Source of the DNA: Ailanthus altissimus
Lineage: Eukaryota; Streptophyta; Magnoliopsida; Sapindales; Simaroubaceae
NCBI GenBank assembly: GCA_946807835.1
Contig: OX327699.1
Location: 21,564,014-21,628,013, forward strand
Direction: 5' to 3'
Length of the DNA stretch: 64,000 bases
Numbering within the stretch: the first letter of the stretch is position 1; every line of letters starts with the position of its first letter. The position numbers were made by a program, and so were the translations under genes. Under the pieces are notes generated by a model, which worked only from the letters and a program-made list of their open reading frames with translations, was not told the DNA's origin and searched no databases. Shown piece after piece: positions 53,924 through 64,000 of this stretch.

Positions 53924-54633
53924 GATGAATCCTATATCTGCACACATCGGACTCCATGAGCATCAGACCATACTTAGTGACACTTAATAGTCATATCATA
54001 AAAGGTTTCTGACATGCATGGAACCAAAGCATGGTGAAACACTCACAAGCCCACCATGGTACTCAGGTCAAACGCGTATACTACTCAACTCAAGAAAACC
54101 TTCCATTGACGACAACATATAATGTCTATTGGGGTCCTCATGAGTCTGTTCAGTACTCAGTTCTAACTGAATACCTATATGTTTATATAATCTCCAAGAT
54201 CATGGTCAGTTAGGAATGACTATCTGTACCCTACAGATATAGACATACATTAATTTATGTGAATTAATGAAATCTGTCAATAGGCATGCGTCAGTAAAAA
54301 TAGATCAAGAACAATATATTTAAGAACATGTTTGCATAATGACACATTTTAGCAACTTATTGCAACTCTTGCAACTATGTTATTATAAGCATATCCTAAT
54401 GTCTTTGTCCCGTTACAGATAATGTTCCAACTCTTAGAATATTTGCTAACTCTTAGCACTAGTCTAAACTCTTTTAGACCTTATCTGAACTCTTTCAGAT
54501 AATACAGAGTCTGTAGCGTAACAAGTATTGAACCATATTATTAAGAAGTAATTAGCAATATAACAAAATATACAATATATAGATATCAAATATTTATATA
54601 AAATTGGGATGACACATAGGCATAACCCTAACA

Positions 54634-57600
54634 ATTAAAAATATTGATAATGTAGAAGATGATGATTTACCAAAAGGCGGAAGTAATTATGTTTCAACGA
54701 ACTCCATTCTTTAACCTAACTATATGAAAATGGGTCAAGTTAGGTGTAATTTTTCATTGCTCATAAAATCTATAAGCATCTGGGTAATGGGATGACAACG
54801 TAGATAATGGCGCGACATAATTCTCAATAACGCCATCAGCATATCCTTTGATGCTAGAATCGTAGATGACTATTTATCGATGCAAGATGTCCACCTCACT
54901 CGTAATCCAATGCTGTTAATTGTAGTTGATAGGAATATAAACCTACATAAAATTAATTAGTCTTGTAAATATTATTATAATTATAAAAAAAATAACTCTT
55001 TTAACAAATATTACATTTTACCTTGTCAACATCAATTCGCTTCTGTGCACCGAATAACTCTTCTTTCACTCTATGGGCATATGATAACACGTCATCGGTC
55101 AATGCAATGGCAGAAATGTAATTTTTGTATTGCTCATAAAAGAGTCTAAAAGTCTCCTAAATTTACAACAAAATGAGTAACCAATAAAGTGTTAGGGTCG
55201 GTGCTTACATGCCATCCCTGAATGTATATATACTTGTGTATTTATACAAGTGTACATTCTCATTAAATCGCTAATACCCATTTATATGATATTATGCATG
55301 TAACGTTACAGACATTGTAGATCTGAAAGAGTTCGGATCATATATAAAGAGTTTAGATAAGAGCTCATAGTTAGCTACGCTGAAACATATAATTGCTAAA
55401 TGTTAGCACAGTTAAGTGTTAGCTGGTTATAATATTCAGCAGATCCAAGAGTTGGAGCATCGTCTGTAATGGGACATAGACCTGAGAATATACTAATAAT
55501 TGCATAGTTGCAAGAGTTGCAATCGAGTGCCAGGAAATACAAGTTACGCAAGTATGTTCTCGAATAATTGTCCCTGATCTATTTCTGCCGATGCGGGTCT
55601 GTCGGTGGATACCTTTATATATAGATCAACATATGTCGTATCTATCGGGTATAGATGGTCGTTATTGACCGACTGTGAGCTTGGAGCTTGCATTGACATA
55701 TGGGTATCCAATTAGAACTGGATATGGGACAGACTCATGAGGACCTCTGATAGACACCTAATGTAAGCCGTCAACGGAGGGTCCTCTCGAGTTGAGTAGT
55801 ATACGCGATCCTTTTCCCTGAGTGCCACGGTGGGCTTGTAAGTGATTCACCATACTTTGGTTTCACGCATGTCACAGACCTTTCATGGTGTGACCGTTGG
55901 GTGTCGCTAGGTATGGTTCGATGCTTATTGAGTCTGGTGCGTACAGATATGGGATCCGTCAGCTCCCATATAGAGTTTGATATCCAGATGCTTCGAGACT
56001 ATATCTTAGATCTCGGGAAAGAGTTCCGCCAGGGTCGAACAATATGGCAAAGGAGTTTGCGCATATTATTCATTGAGATACAAGTCTAGAGATAGGACTC
56101 ATGGAATAGTTCCATTTGACGAATCAGGCGTAGGACCTAGGGAGTCTCACGATATGGAGTGTACTCATTGTGCATTGGGACAGCGTGCCGGATTAAATTT
56201 TTTAATCCAGCAATATTTAGCATTACCACGGGAATGCGTGCGTATCTGTATTTAAGTGTTAAATATAACAATTAGTTAATAATTGTTATTTACTAATTGT
56301 ATTAGGACACGTAGCATATTGTAGACCCTTAGTTGAGTTTACCCAAGTGTGAAATTTGGTGAGATCTACTAGGTAGTAAACTTGATAACTATTCATAAGG
56401 GGCAACAAAATCATTTCTCAATTTGATTATTTAATAGTTAAATAATCAAAATATTTTTCTTTTTATATTTTATAATATATTATTATTATATATATAGAAA
56501 GAAAGAAAAGAAGAGATTAAGGCCAAACGGCTTAGAGAGAAAGAGAAGATAACAAATGGAGGAGAGGAAGAAGGAAGAAAGAAAAAAAAAAAGAGGAAAA
56601 ATGAAATTATGAATTTGTTTCATTTTTTCTTCTACTTCTAATTGGAGTAATTATGAATTGCTCCAAACTCTTTATTTCTTATCCTTTTGAAGAAAAGAAT
56701 ATAAATTTACTCTCGGCCATTTTGAGGAATAAGAGTTAATCTCAGGCTAAATATCAGGCTGTTATTCTAGCTCACCAAGCCCACCGTATTGGTGACTAGA
56801 ACTTTGCACAAGTTAGTCTCTATACGGACTCCAAAAAAAATACGTGTATAACGTTACACGTTTGGTGAGTTCTTTAACTTTACAAATATATTAATGTGAT
56901 TAATATATTTATTTATTGTGTTTATTATAAAATTTATATTTTCGCTGAGTTAGGCAATAGACACAATTGCACATGTATACACCCACGTGCCTAAGATCTT
57001 GCGCCGCCGACATAAAGTGCACATAAGAAAGTGAATTTAATTTAATTTAACACTTACAAAAAAATATGAGTTCGCAATAGTGGACAATTGTGGCAATGCA
57101 TTAATATAGTAGTTTTTCCAAAACTAGACCATCTTCAGATACTCATTAATATGCTGCATTAGTAAATAAATAAAATTATTAATTATTTAATATATTTCAA
57201 CGCATATGATTACCGTCAAGTAAATGTGTAAATTTAAAAGAAAATTCACTTATAAAGTCATCTAGCTAGTTGTGTAGCAATTCTCGAAATCATGTTGGGT
57301 TAACTTCAAGGCCAGGTGAGATGACTATACTCTCATCTTTGTCTAACTAAGCTTGAAACTCAATTAAAATGGTTAAGTTTATCTGCTGTAATGGATTCAT
57401 TTTTACTTGAGTTTTAATTTTTTCTTCTCATGCATCTTCTGTGGAAATTGATTTGTATATTTGGTGTGTAAATACTATGTAAGCCTATACGGTCTCCCAT
57501 ACGACTCACACTCTTATACGGGGCAGGTAAGATCTCAACATTGGTAAGACTGTTAATCAGTGGCTGGGGCTATATGTCATGTCCAATAACTAAGATTTGA

Positions 57601-59000
57601 AAACCATATTGACAGCCTGCCGGTGTGTTATCTCTAAACTAATATATATATATATATTGAAATAAGTCAAATTGTAATTAAGATATTGCGATTTTAAATT
57701 TATTTTGCTCACCATATTTTAGCTTTCGTTAGGTTGGAAGGAGTATGATTGCCTAAAGTACATCATCATCTACTGTATTTGTTGTGTAAGATCAGTTCGG
57801 AGCTAATAAACCCTTGTAAAAATTTCATCCCTGTCATTTTCTATTCTTTGCAATAGTGCAGCTTCAATACAATCAAATCTCTTCTCGCAGTTACTCAATC
57901 TGATGTGTAACGTCATGGTCTGCAAATGCATTGTGTTCAACCTATAAAAAATATAACCATAATCAAGAACTTATTTATAAATATATGAAAATTTTCCTTT
58001 AGTTAATCGCATAAAAAAGTAATATACCTTTGCTCCAAGCATTGATGCTAACATTGGTGGGTTTGCCCATTCATATCTATCATCCTCCACATCCATATCA
58101 TCATCGTTAGGGTTGCTAAATGGATATAAGTCATCTGGCGCTTGCTCTTACTCATTTCATAATCATACATATTTGGTAAGTTCCCAGCATAACTCCTGCT
58201 TGGAATACTAAAATGTCTAACTATTTGCACGACTGCCTACTTCTTTTTATAATTTTTTGGTACTAATTTACGATGTATCGAAAGAACGCTACAAATTTAA
58301 AATTAAGTTACGCGTAATACAAAATAAAATTTATATACTTATATTTTTCATTAATCTCAAAATATACCAAATCCTTCCCTAATATTGTATTCTTAATGTC
58401 ATTGAACTGTGGAGTCCCTCGGGTCATCTAATTCAAAATACGAGGGAAGCGATTACGGGAGTGAATATCAAAAACCTAACCGCACACCAAAATAGCCTAA
58501 AAAATTCATAAATAATATAATCATTTTTAAAATATAAATTTGGCTTATATAAAAATAAATAAATAATTAAAATCAAAATGTTAAGTACAAGAAAATTATG
58601 ACGTACCAGAAATACATCCGAAAATTTATACACGTTGTGACTTTCAAACTTACTTTGTGTAAATTCTTTTGTATTTATTTTTTCAAGTTTTTAGAATGCA
58701 ACACTCTTAAGTGAATTATAAAGTACAGTCTATATAATATTGCCCCATGAATACTTATTAAACTCATCAAGGCAGTCCACTAAATATAGTACAAAATTTT
58801 GAATTCCACTATATTCATCGCGTAGGATCAAAACATGATGCACAAAATAGAATAAATTCAACTTTACTGCATCTTCATCGTCCATCTTAATTAGTTTTAG
58901 ATGTCCATATCAATTATTAAAAAATATGTACGATAATTTTTTTGCAACTGAAAAATATGTATCTCATAATCAAGTGTCCAATTTTCTCTTCAGCTGCTGG
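54634..59000 (-). pseudogene. DUF1985/Ulp1-like (C48 peptidase) gene of the MULE
   Basis: Minus-strand pieces in order: DUF1985 at 58560-58890 (MDDEDAVKLNLFYFVHHVLI, then FVLYLVDCLDEFNKYSWGN), RGTPQFNDIKNTILGKDLVY at about 58340-58440, a charged coiled-coil-like part at 57760-57920 (LREKRFDCIEAALLQRIEND), INEYLKMV..FWKNYYIN at about 57090-57160, then, beyond the inserted LTR 3, FYEQYKNYISAIALTDDVLS (55022-55157), and the Ulp1 core (54760-54943) VYIPINYN stop QHWITSEVDI and IVIYDSS. Catalytic His (QHW) and Asp (YDS) positions are visible; the Cys-containing box (normally near QxNxxDCG) is not found before the frame ends. Several stops and the LTR make it non-functional. In functional relatives the protease would remove SUMO-like modifiers. 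Confidence 0.82.
55190..57012 (+). mobile_element. Nested LTR 3 (solo LTR) in the Ulp1 gene
   Basis: A 1823-bp solo LTR from TGTTAGGGTC to GCCGACA with a perfect 5-bp duplication TAAAG (55185-55189 and 57013-57017). It aligns with LTR 1 and 2 in opposite orientation. It contains an AT-rich 3' part, a polypurine stretch near 56500-56600 and the palindromic TATAACGTTACAC segment at about 56847. No coding sequence of its own; short open frames within are not convincing. Confidence 0.9.
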
Positions 59001-59714
59001 ACGGGGGGATAATTTTGCATTTCTAGTTCAATAATCAGTACAAACTCTTACAGGCTAAATTGGATGCGTTTCTTCTCTATGTAAAATCACATCTCATTGT
59101 GTAAATTTGAGGTATGCATCTCACGCAATAATAACTCATGCACAATGTCCTATACACGTTTGCCTAAATAATACATTTTGATTCTCTATTAGTTTTTCCT
59201 TTATAATTTTTAGACCTTATATTTTCGAATAACTCGTCACTGATGCATGAAACAATACATGCTTTAAAAGTTTATATTTTTTTTTCATACATTATTTTTT
59301 CTGTAGCAATTAAGAAAATAAATAAAATTAATAAGTTAATATTATTTAAAAAATTACAAATAATATTAATTCAAATGACATAAAAGGGAAAGGAAAATTA
59401 AACACTAACATATTAATCAACATATTATAATAATTAATTAAACTAAATTTTTTAATATATAATTAATTACAAAATGTACTCTTTAAATAAATAATGTTAC
59501 AAAAAATTAAAATTATTATTACTCAATAACACATATACAAATTATATTATTGGGTAAATTAATCAATTAACAAATAACAATATGGTTTCAAAAAATAAAC
59601 ATATAATATTAATCAACTTATTAATTACTTGATAGAATTTAATTTAATTTATTTACTTTAAATAAAATTAGACATAATTAAAATAAATTTAAAAATTTAT
59701 AATTACACCGCGTG

Positions 59715-60300
59715 GCAATCTATGAAAGTGTTATGTGGCATCACAGTGCAGCATCGCGAACTCAAAGTTTGCAATGCTGCCATGGGATGCACCATTGGGA
59801 GCATTTCGGGGGCCATTTTAAGCCCGCGGTGTGCACTCGATATGGCCTCAAGATTGAAGAGAAATCAGGCGATTACTGCCCTCCTTCTGGTTTCGGCAAA
59901 ATAAACCCCAAAATTTTATTTTTTGCTAATTTTTAAAGTTTCTTATACTATTATAACCTATTTTTCACATTTAATTCATCAATTTTACCTATTTTTAGTT
60001 TTAAATGTAAATTTTAACTAATTTATAAGAATATTAAATTTCTCAAAAACTTATTAAGAATTGGTCATTTTCTTAATTTGAAGTGACAAATATGTTGTGT
60101 AAGATTTGATATACGCAATGAAAATTTTAAATTTTTTAATGTTCAAATTAGTTCGGTGGAGAGAGTAAAAAAATAATGTGATTTTCATTTCAGAATAAAA
60201 ATGTTAGATTTTAAAATATTTAGCTAATAAAAGATAATGAATTAAAATTTATTAAAAAATAATAATAACAAAATATAAGAGTTATTTATGAAAAAATTTC
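59715..60300 (-). repeat. Right terminal inverted repeat of the MULE
   Basis: Reverse complement of the left end in block order; shares GAAATTTTTT at the tip, AAATTAAGAAAAT, TTTAATATTC, ATAAATTAGTTAAAA, GCCGAAA and TTCGCGATGCTGCACT. Immediately followed by TTCTGTTTA. Confidence 0.88.
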
Positions 60301-60309
60301 TTCTGTTTA

Positions 60310-62566
60310 TCGTCTAAAATATCTCAAACCTTTCCATGACTTCATGCTTTAAAGCAAATTTTCATTTCGGTTTCTTTTGTTTCATTCGCTCCTCAAATAA
60401 ATCCGGGTGAGTTGTGATCGTCCTTGATCTTGATTCTCTTGATTTGAACTTCAATCTTAATTAATAATATAATAAAATACAAAATTAAAACAATACACAT
60501 ATTAAAAAAATTCTTAAAAAACTAGTGATTGCTCAAATTGGGACAGTGTTCTAACATCTAATTCAACGGTTTCATAAAAAACCAATAGATTTTTTTCGGC
60601 CTGACCAAACTGTAAGACACTACACTTCTACACATGCTGAATTGCTCAAAGCAATATACTTCACTAGAATTATGATTATAATTAGGGATTTTTGTGATAA
60701 TGACCCAATTTTTAAGCTATTATTATGTTTTAGCCCAAAATTTAATAGTTAATTTTTTATAGTAAAAAAAAAAAAAATTGGACAATTTTATGCTTGACTA
60801 AAAATTTTTCCCTCAACAAATAAAATTACTTAAACCCCTACAAAAACACTATTAAAATTATTTCAACACACAAATATGATAGTTTTTTGTGATTAATGTG
60901 AAAATAATTAATTTTGTGAGAAAAATGTATAAAATATGAGTAAATTATATTGAAAATGAATGAAAAACCATTAAAATAGTCAGCGTGGCATTGCGCCTAC
61001 GATGTGCGGTGTGTGGGAATTGTGCACCATTTGCGAGGCACACTAAAGGCACGCAATTTCAATCATGCATGGGATGCGCCCAATGAGCGATTATTTAAGT
61101 AATAAATAAATAAAAATAATTAAATTTTAATTATTAATTAGATAATTAAATTTAAATATTTAATACAAAAATTAAAATTTAAGCATTAATAAATATATTA
61201 TTTAAAAATAATAATTTAAATAATAATTAATTGTAATTTTTTAAATAATTATTAAATTAATAAAAAAAATTAATTAAATAAAAAAATTAATTAAATAAAT
61301 AAATAAGAACTATTCCGCGTTGCAACTACCAAGTCAAAAATTTTGCATATTTTTTAAAATTTATATTTTTTTTTCTCCTATTCAATTATTTTTATCCGCT
61401 TCACCCCATTTCATCATATATTTACAAAATAATCATAAAACTTTAAAATTACATTAATTTTTTAGAATGTCAGTCATATTTTGTGCATTTATTTTTAAAT
61501 ATTTTATTACAAATGTAATTGTTTTTTTTATAATTAGTTAATAAAAATTAAATTATTAATTTGTGACCAAAAAAGATAATTGTATACAAAATTTCTAAAT
61601 GTTATATTATTGTAGAAAGGACATGAAGCTCGTACAACACATCGTATCATGGGAGCAGAAATCAAATATATTTTGAGCCACAAATAAATAAAACTGAACT
61701 TGTAAAGCTTCTCCATCGTAGAATAATTAACGATGGCAGTAGTTCACAGCCTGATGGAATTGGATATAAGTATCCATAAACCAGCAGGAAGTAATAGAAG
61801 TACTTCTCATTACAGGGACAGAACTCAAGAGTCAGACACGCAAGTGGGTAGATTGAGACTTGAGTCTCAGTCACAAATTACACTAACTCTACCAACTTAG
61901 AAACTACACTCAAGCTCAGGGTCAGGGATAAAACCTAAACAATTTAACCATGGTTAGCCTTAGACTTGGCCACCCCTTCGGCCTTGGGAAATTTGGCCTT
62001 GCCATTAGCTTAGTAGGTGGCCCAAATTATTTCTTGCTCTCACTAGCTTTCGACCCAGTTGTCCATTCTTCTGCAACAAAAGAGTAGGATATAAAGAAAT
62101 AATCAAATAGACGAAGAAAAGGGAAAACGATTTTAGTGGCTTTTGAGCTTTTAAACGTTGTTGATTTTAATCAAGAGGAACCTCCTTTTGTTTTTTTTTT
62201 TCTTAATTGGGTCGTAGAGTAAGACGCGCGCATAGAGAGGGAGTATTATTAATGGATTTCCAAATCTGAATTTTGGTCAAAGATATTATTAGCCCAGTTG
62301 CTTTAGGATCTCTAAGATAGAAAAGGAGAGAGACAAGAGTCTATCGACAAAAAAACAAAAAAAAACTGGGTGTTTTGTCTTCTGGATTAATAGAGAAGCA
62401 GGGATGTAATTAAAACATCAAAACTCATGGAAGATTTGATTTTGATGATGCCTTTGGGTTGGAAGATAATCGAGTTATTGGTGGATATATAGTTTATGTT
62501 TTTTCGTTGTCAGATAGAAACGCATACATATATCTTAGCTTATTGAAAGAGGAAGAGTATATTTTA
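60310..62566. other. Intergenic with a MULE-end-like fragment
   Basis: 60870-61110 has TIR-like composition: AT-rich then CAGCGTGGCATTGCGCC and CATGGGATGCGCCC, resembling the inner part of the MULE right end (CATGGGATGCACC). It could be a fragment of a relative. 61130-61310 is nearly pure A/T. 62100-62560 is upstream of the AT-hook gene, probably with its leader. No other gene seen. Confidence 0.45.
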
Positions 62567-62962
62567 ATGATGGGTAAAAAGAAGTCTAAAAAAACTAAGA
62601 AGCTTTCAGTAGCAATAGCTGAAGCTTCATCAGCGGCTGGAGATGAAACCCAGCAGCAGCAAGCACAGTCTCAGACTCCGAGAAAGAGAGGAAGGCCTCG
62701 AAAGATTGTTGAGAAGACTGAAACTGAAGAGATTAAAGAACAACCAGCAACAACAGAAGCACCAGCGCCGGGAGAAGTCACTGAGGATCGATCAAAAAAA
62801 ATTAAAACAAGCGTGGAAGAACAACAGCAAGAGGTGGAGGCAGAGGCATCGCCAACTTCCATGGAAGGTACAGATAAGAGAGAACAAGGACAGACGTCTG
62901 TGAAGAGGGAGCCTCCAAGGAGCAGAGCTAGTAGAAAAAGCAAACCCATAAAAAGCAGCTAA
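62567..62962 (+). CDS. Small lysine-rich AT-hook protein
   Basis: 131 aa from MMGKKKSKKTKKL to KSKPIKSS. It has a basic N-terminal cluster (likely nuclear localisation), a Gln run (residues 29-32), one AT-hook PRKRGRPRK at 38-46, then an acidic Glu/Thr/Pro-rich middle and a basic tail (PPRSRASRKSKPIK). AT-hooks bind the minor groove of AT-rich DNA, so a chromatin-associated nuclear protein is inferred. The frame is open upstream to 62459, but that part is hydrophobic, uncharacteristic, and the MMGKKK start fits better. Single coding exon; the 5'UTR may hold an intron. The exact family is not recognised. Confidence 0.75.
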   Translation: MMGKKKSKKTKKLSVAIAEASSAAGDETQQQQAQSQTPRKRGRPRKIVEKTETEEIKEQPATTEAPAPGEVTEDRSKKIKTSVEEQQQEVEAEASPTSMEGTDKREQGQTSVKREPPRSRASRKSKPIKSS

Positions 62963-64000
62963 TACTTGTTTCCATAATTGATTAAACGTTCTGGGTCTTT
63001 TTATTATTGCTATTATTCACTGTCATATTTTCTCTTTTCCTTCACCTTCTCCTTTATTTGTTATGAAGCCTTGGGGTTTCACGATTAGCAAAGACTCTGA
63101 ATTTCTTGATGAGGCTTACATAATTTGTTTCTATCTCCATCTCTATGAAATGAAAAGAAATTAGAACCTCAACTTTTTTTTTTTCATTGCAGTGATGGTA
63201 TTTATCAACTTCTTTATCCATACATCGATTTTTTTTAAATATTTGTTTTGTTTTGAAGATAGAAGATATTACTCTTGAGTCTTGTTTATGAATTAAATTA
63301 GATTGCTAGTTTCAGTGTTACATATAATAGTTAATTATCGTGGCTATCCAAATATCCATGGTTTTTAACATATCACAATCATGAAGGCAAAGATGCGGGG
63401 TCATGTCGATTGACGAAAGAGTTATATTCTCTGTTTCGATGGTTTAGGTGACATTGAATGAGCTTCAGTCTCATCAAAATCAAACTGCTAAAAAAAGGAT
63501 TGAATGGTAATTGTTGCTGCCAGTGCTTGTGCCCAGTGACACCTCTGTGCCATTACGAGCAACACTGCTGAATTAGGGGCATTAACACTGTCATCCCCCA
63601 CGAGGTTTGCACAATTTGCACTGTAATGACGCCCATTGTATTAATTGCTGCCCTCGGTTGACTATTAAGATGATGGAGAAGTGTTAATGGACTCGCTTAG
63701 ATTTAAATACTTAAAATATTTATTTATTATTAAAAATATTTTAGAGCCCCGTTCATTGTTATTTATTATTTTTTTAACAACCCAAAATTAATTTTATTCT
63801 TCTCCTTCTTTAATATCTATTCTTCTCTTTAAAATAAACTGTTCTCTCTTCTTAAAAAAAAAAACTGTTCTTAGGTACCCCCTTCTCTTCTCCAACTCAA
63901 TTTGTTTCTCAAAATTTTTTAAGTTTTAAACCAGGCGTACTTTGTTTTAAAATTATAATCGGTGTTCCTTTTTGGGCAAAATTGTTTTGATTCTTTGTGT
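62963..64000. other. 3' flank and intergenic
   Basis: 3' UTR of the AT-hook gene, then mixed sequence without a convincing gene to the window edge. Confidence 0.5.

Larger units (their letters stand above)
51175..54633 (-). mobile_element. Nested LTR 1, interrupted by LTR 2
   Basis: On the minus strand it begins TGTTAGGGTTATGCC at 54633 and ends CCCTAACA at 51175. Removing LTR 2 and one target duplication leaves about 2.0 kb. It aligns along its length with LTR 3 in reverse orientation. No target duplication was found (ACTGG before, ATTAA after), so it may derive from recombination or have lost its flank. No internal retroelement genes are present. Confidence 0.78.
49802..60300. mobile_element. 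Mutator-like element carrying a DUF1985/Ulp1 gene, with nested LTRs
   Basis: A 10,499-bp element flanked by a perfect 9-bp duplication TTCTGTTTA (49793-49801 and 60301-60309), the Mutator hallmark. Ends are long inverted repeats of about 590 bp: GGAAATTTTTT at left, GAAATTTTTT at right when reversed, with matching blocks inward. It contains the N terminus of a mudrA gene on plus and a DUF1985 plus C48 protease gene on minus, facing each other near 54740. Three LTRs (51175-54633 split, 52473-53923, 55190-57012) account for about 5.3 kb; without them the element is about 5.2 kb. This gene pairing matches Ulp1-bearing plant MULEs of the Kaonashi type. The catalytic parts of both genes are damaged or missing. 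Confidence 0.9.

Noticed and set aside
52817..56255. Open frames of 60-98 codons within 52.8-56.3 kb.
   Set aside because: They lie inside non-coding LTR sequence, differ between LTR copies and match no family.
62459..62566. Upstream extension of the AT-hook frame to an earlier ATG.
   Set aside because: The added 36 residues are hydrophobic and low in family-like features, whereas MMGKKKSKK gives a typical basic start. Kept only as an alternative.

Overview
This is nuclear DNA of a flowering plant, most likely a eudicot. The evidence is many GT-AG introns, plant-specific protein families, AT-rich intergenic DNA, and nested LTR retrotransposons and a Mutator-like element (MULE). Gene sequences look rosid-like (a woody rosid such as Citrus would fit), but I cannot fix the species. 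Exon boundaries were derived by hand from splice signals, reading frame and family knowledge; exon sums were checked for frame.

Layout, left to right. 1-5190: the 5' three quarters of a cytosolic glucose-6-phosphate isomerase gene on the minus strand, cut by the left edge, with two G-boxes upstream and a tandemly duplicated exon. 5464-5535: tRNA-Glu(UUC). 6187-8990: rearranged, head-to-head Ty1/Copia fragments, the last LTR abutting a COV/LCV-family (DUF502) pseudogene at 9001-9897. 10468-12423: secreted beta-1,3-glucanase (GH17 plus X8). 13809-19313: decayed Copia element with both LTRs. 19901-24186: TRM-type protein (DUF3741/DUF4378). 24.2-29.8 kb: AT-rich desert. 29.7-30.3 kb: promoter and 5' exon-like sequence with no recognisable downstream coding region. 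33357-33615: short tandem duplication and a tRNA-like sequence. 36.7-39.8 kb: Sec14-like CRAL-TRIO gene. 40656-42978: At1g01500-like gene with a glycine-zipper C terminus.

46.5-60.3 kb is transposon territory. A decayed mudrA fragment lies at 46.5-47.4 kb. The most notable object is a MULE spanning 49802-60300, bounded by a perfect 9-bp target duplication and about 590-bp inverted ends. It carries the N terminus of a mudrA gene (plus strand) and a convergent DUF1985/Ulp1-like (C48) protease gene (minus strand). Three LTRs of one family sit inside it, two with perfect 5-bp target duplications, and one of these is inserted inside the third. 62567-62962: small lysine-rich AT-hook protein.

The host genes are functionally unrelated (glycolysis, cell wall, cytoskeleton, lipid transfer); there is no pathway cluster. 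The biology of interest is structural: the Ulp1-bearing MULE and its nested insertions, the silenced duplicate exon of the isomerase gene, and the COV pseudogene next to a Copia LTR.
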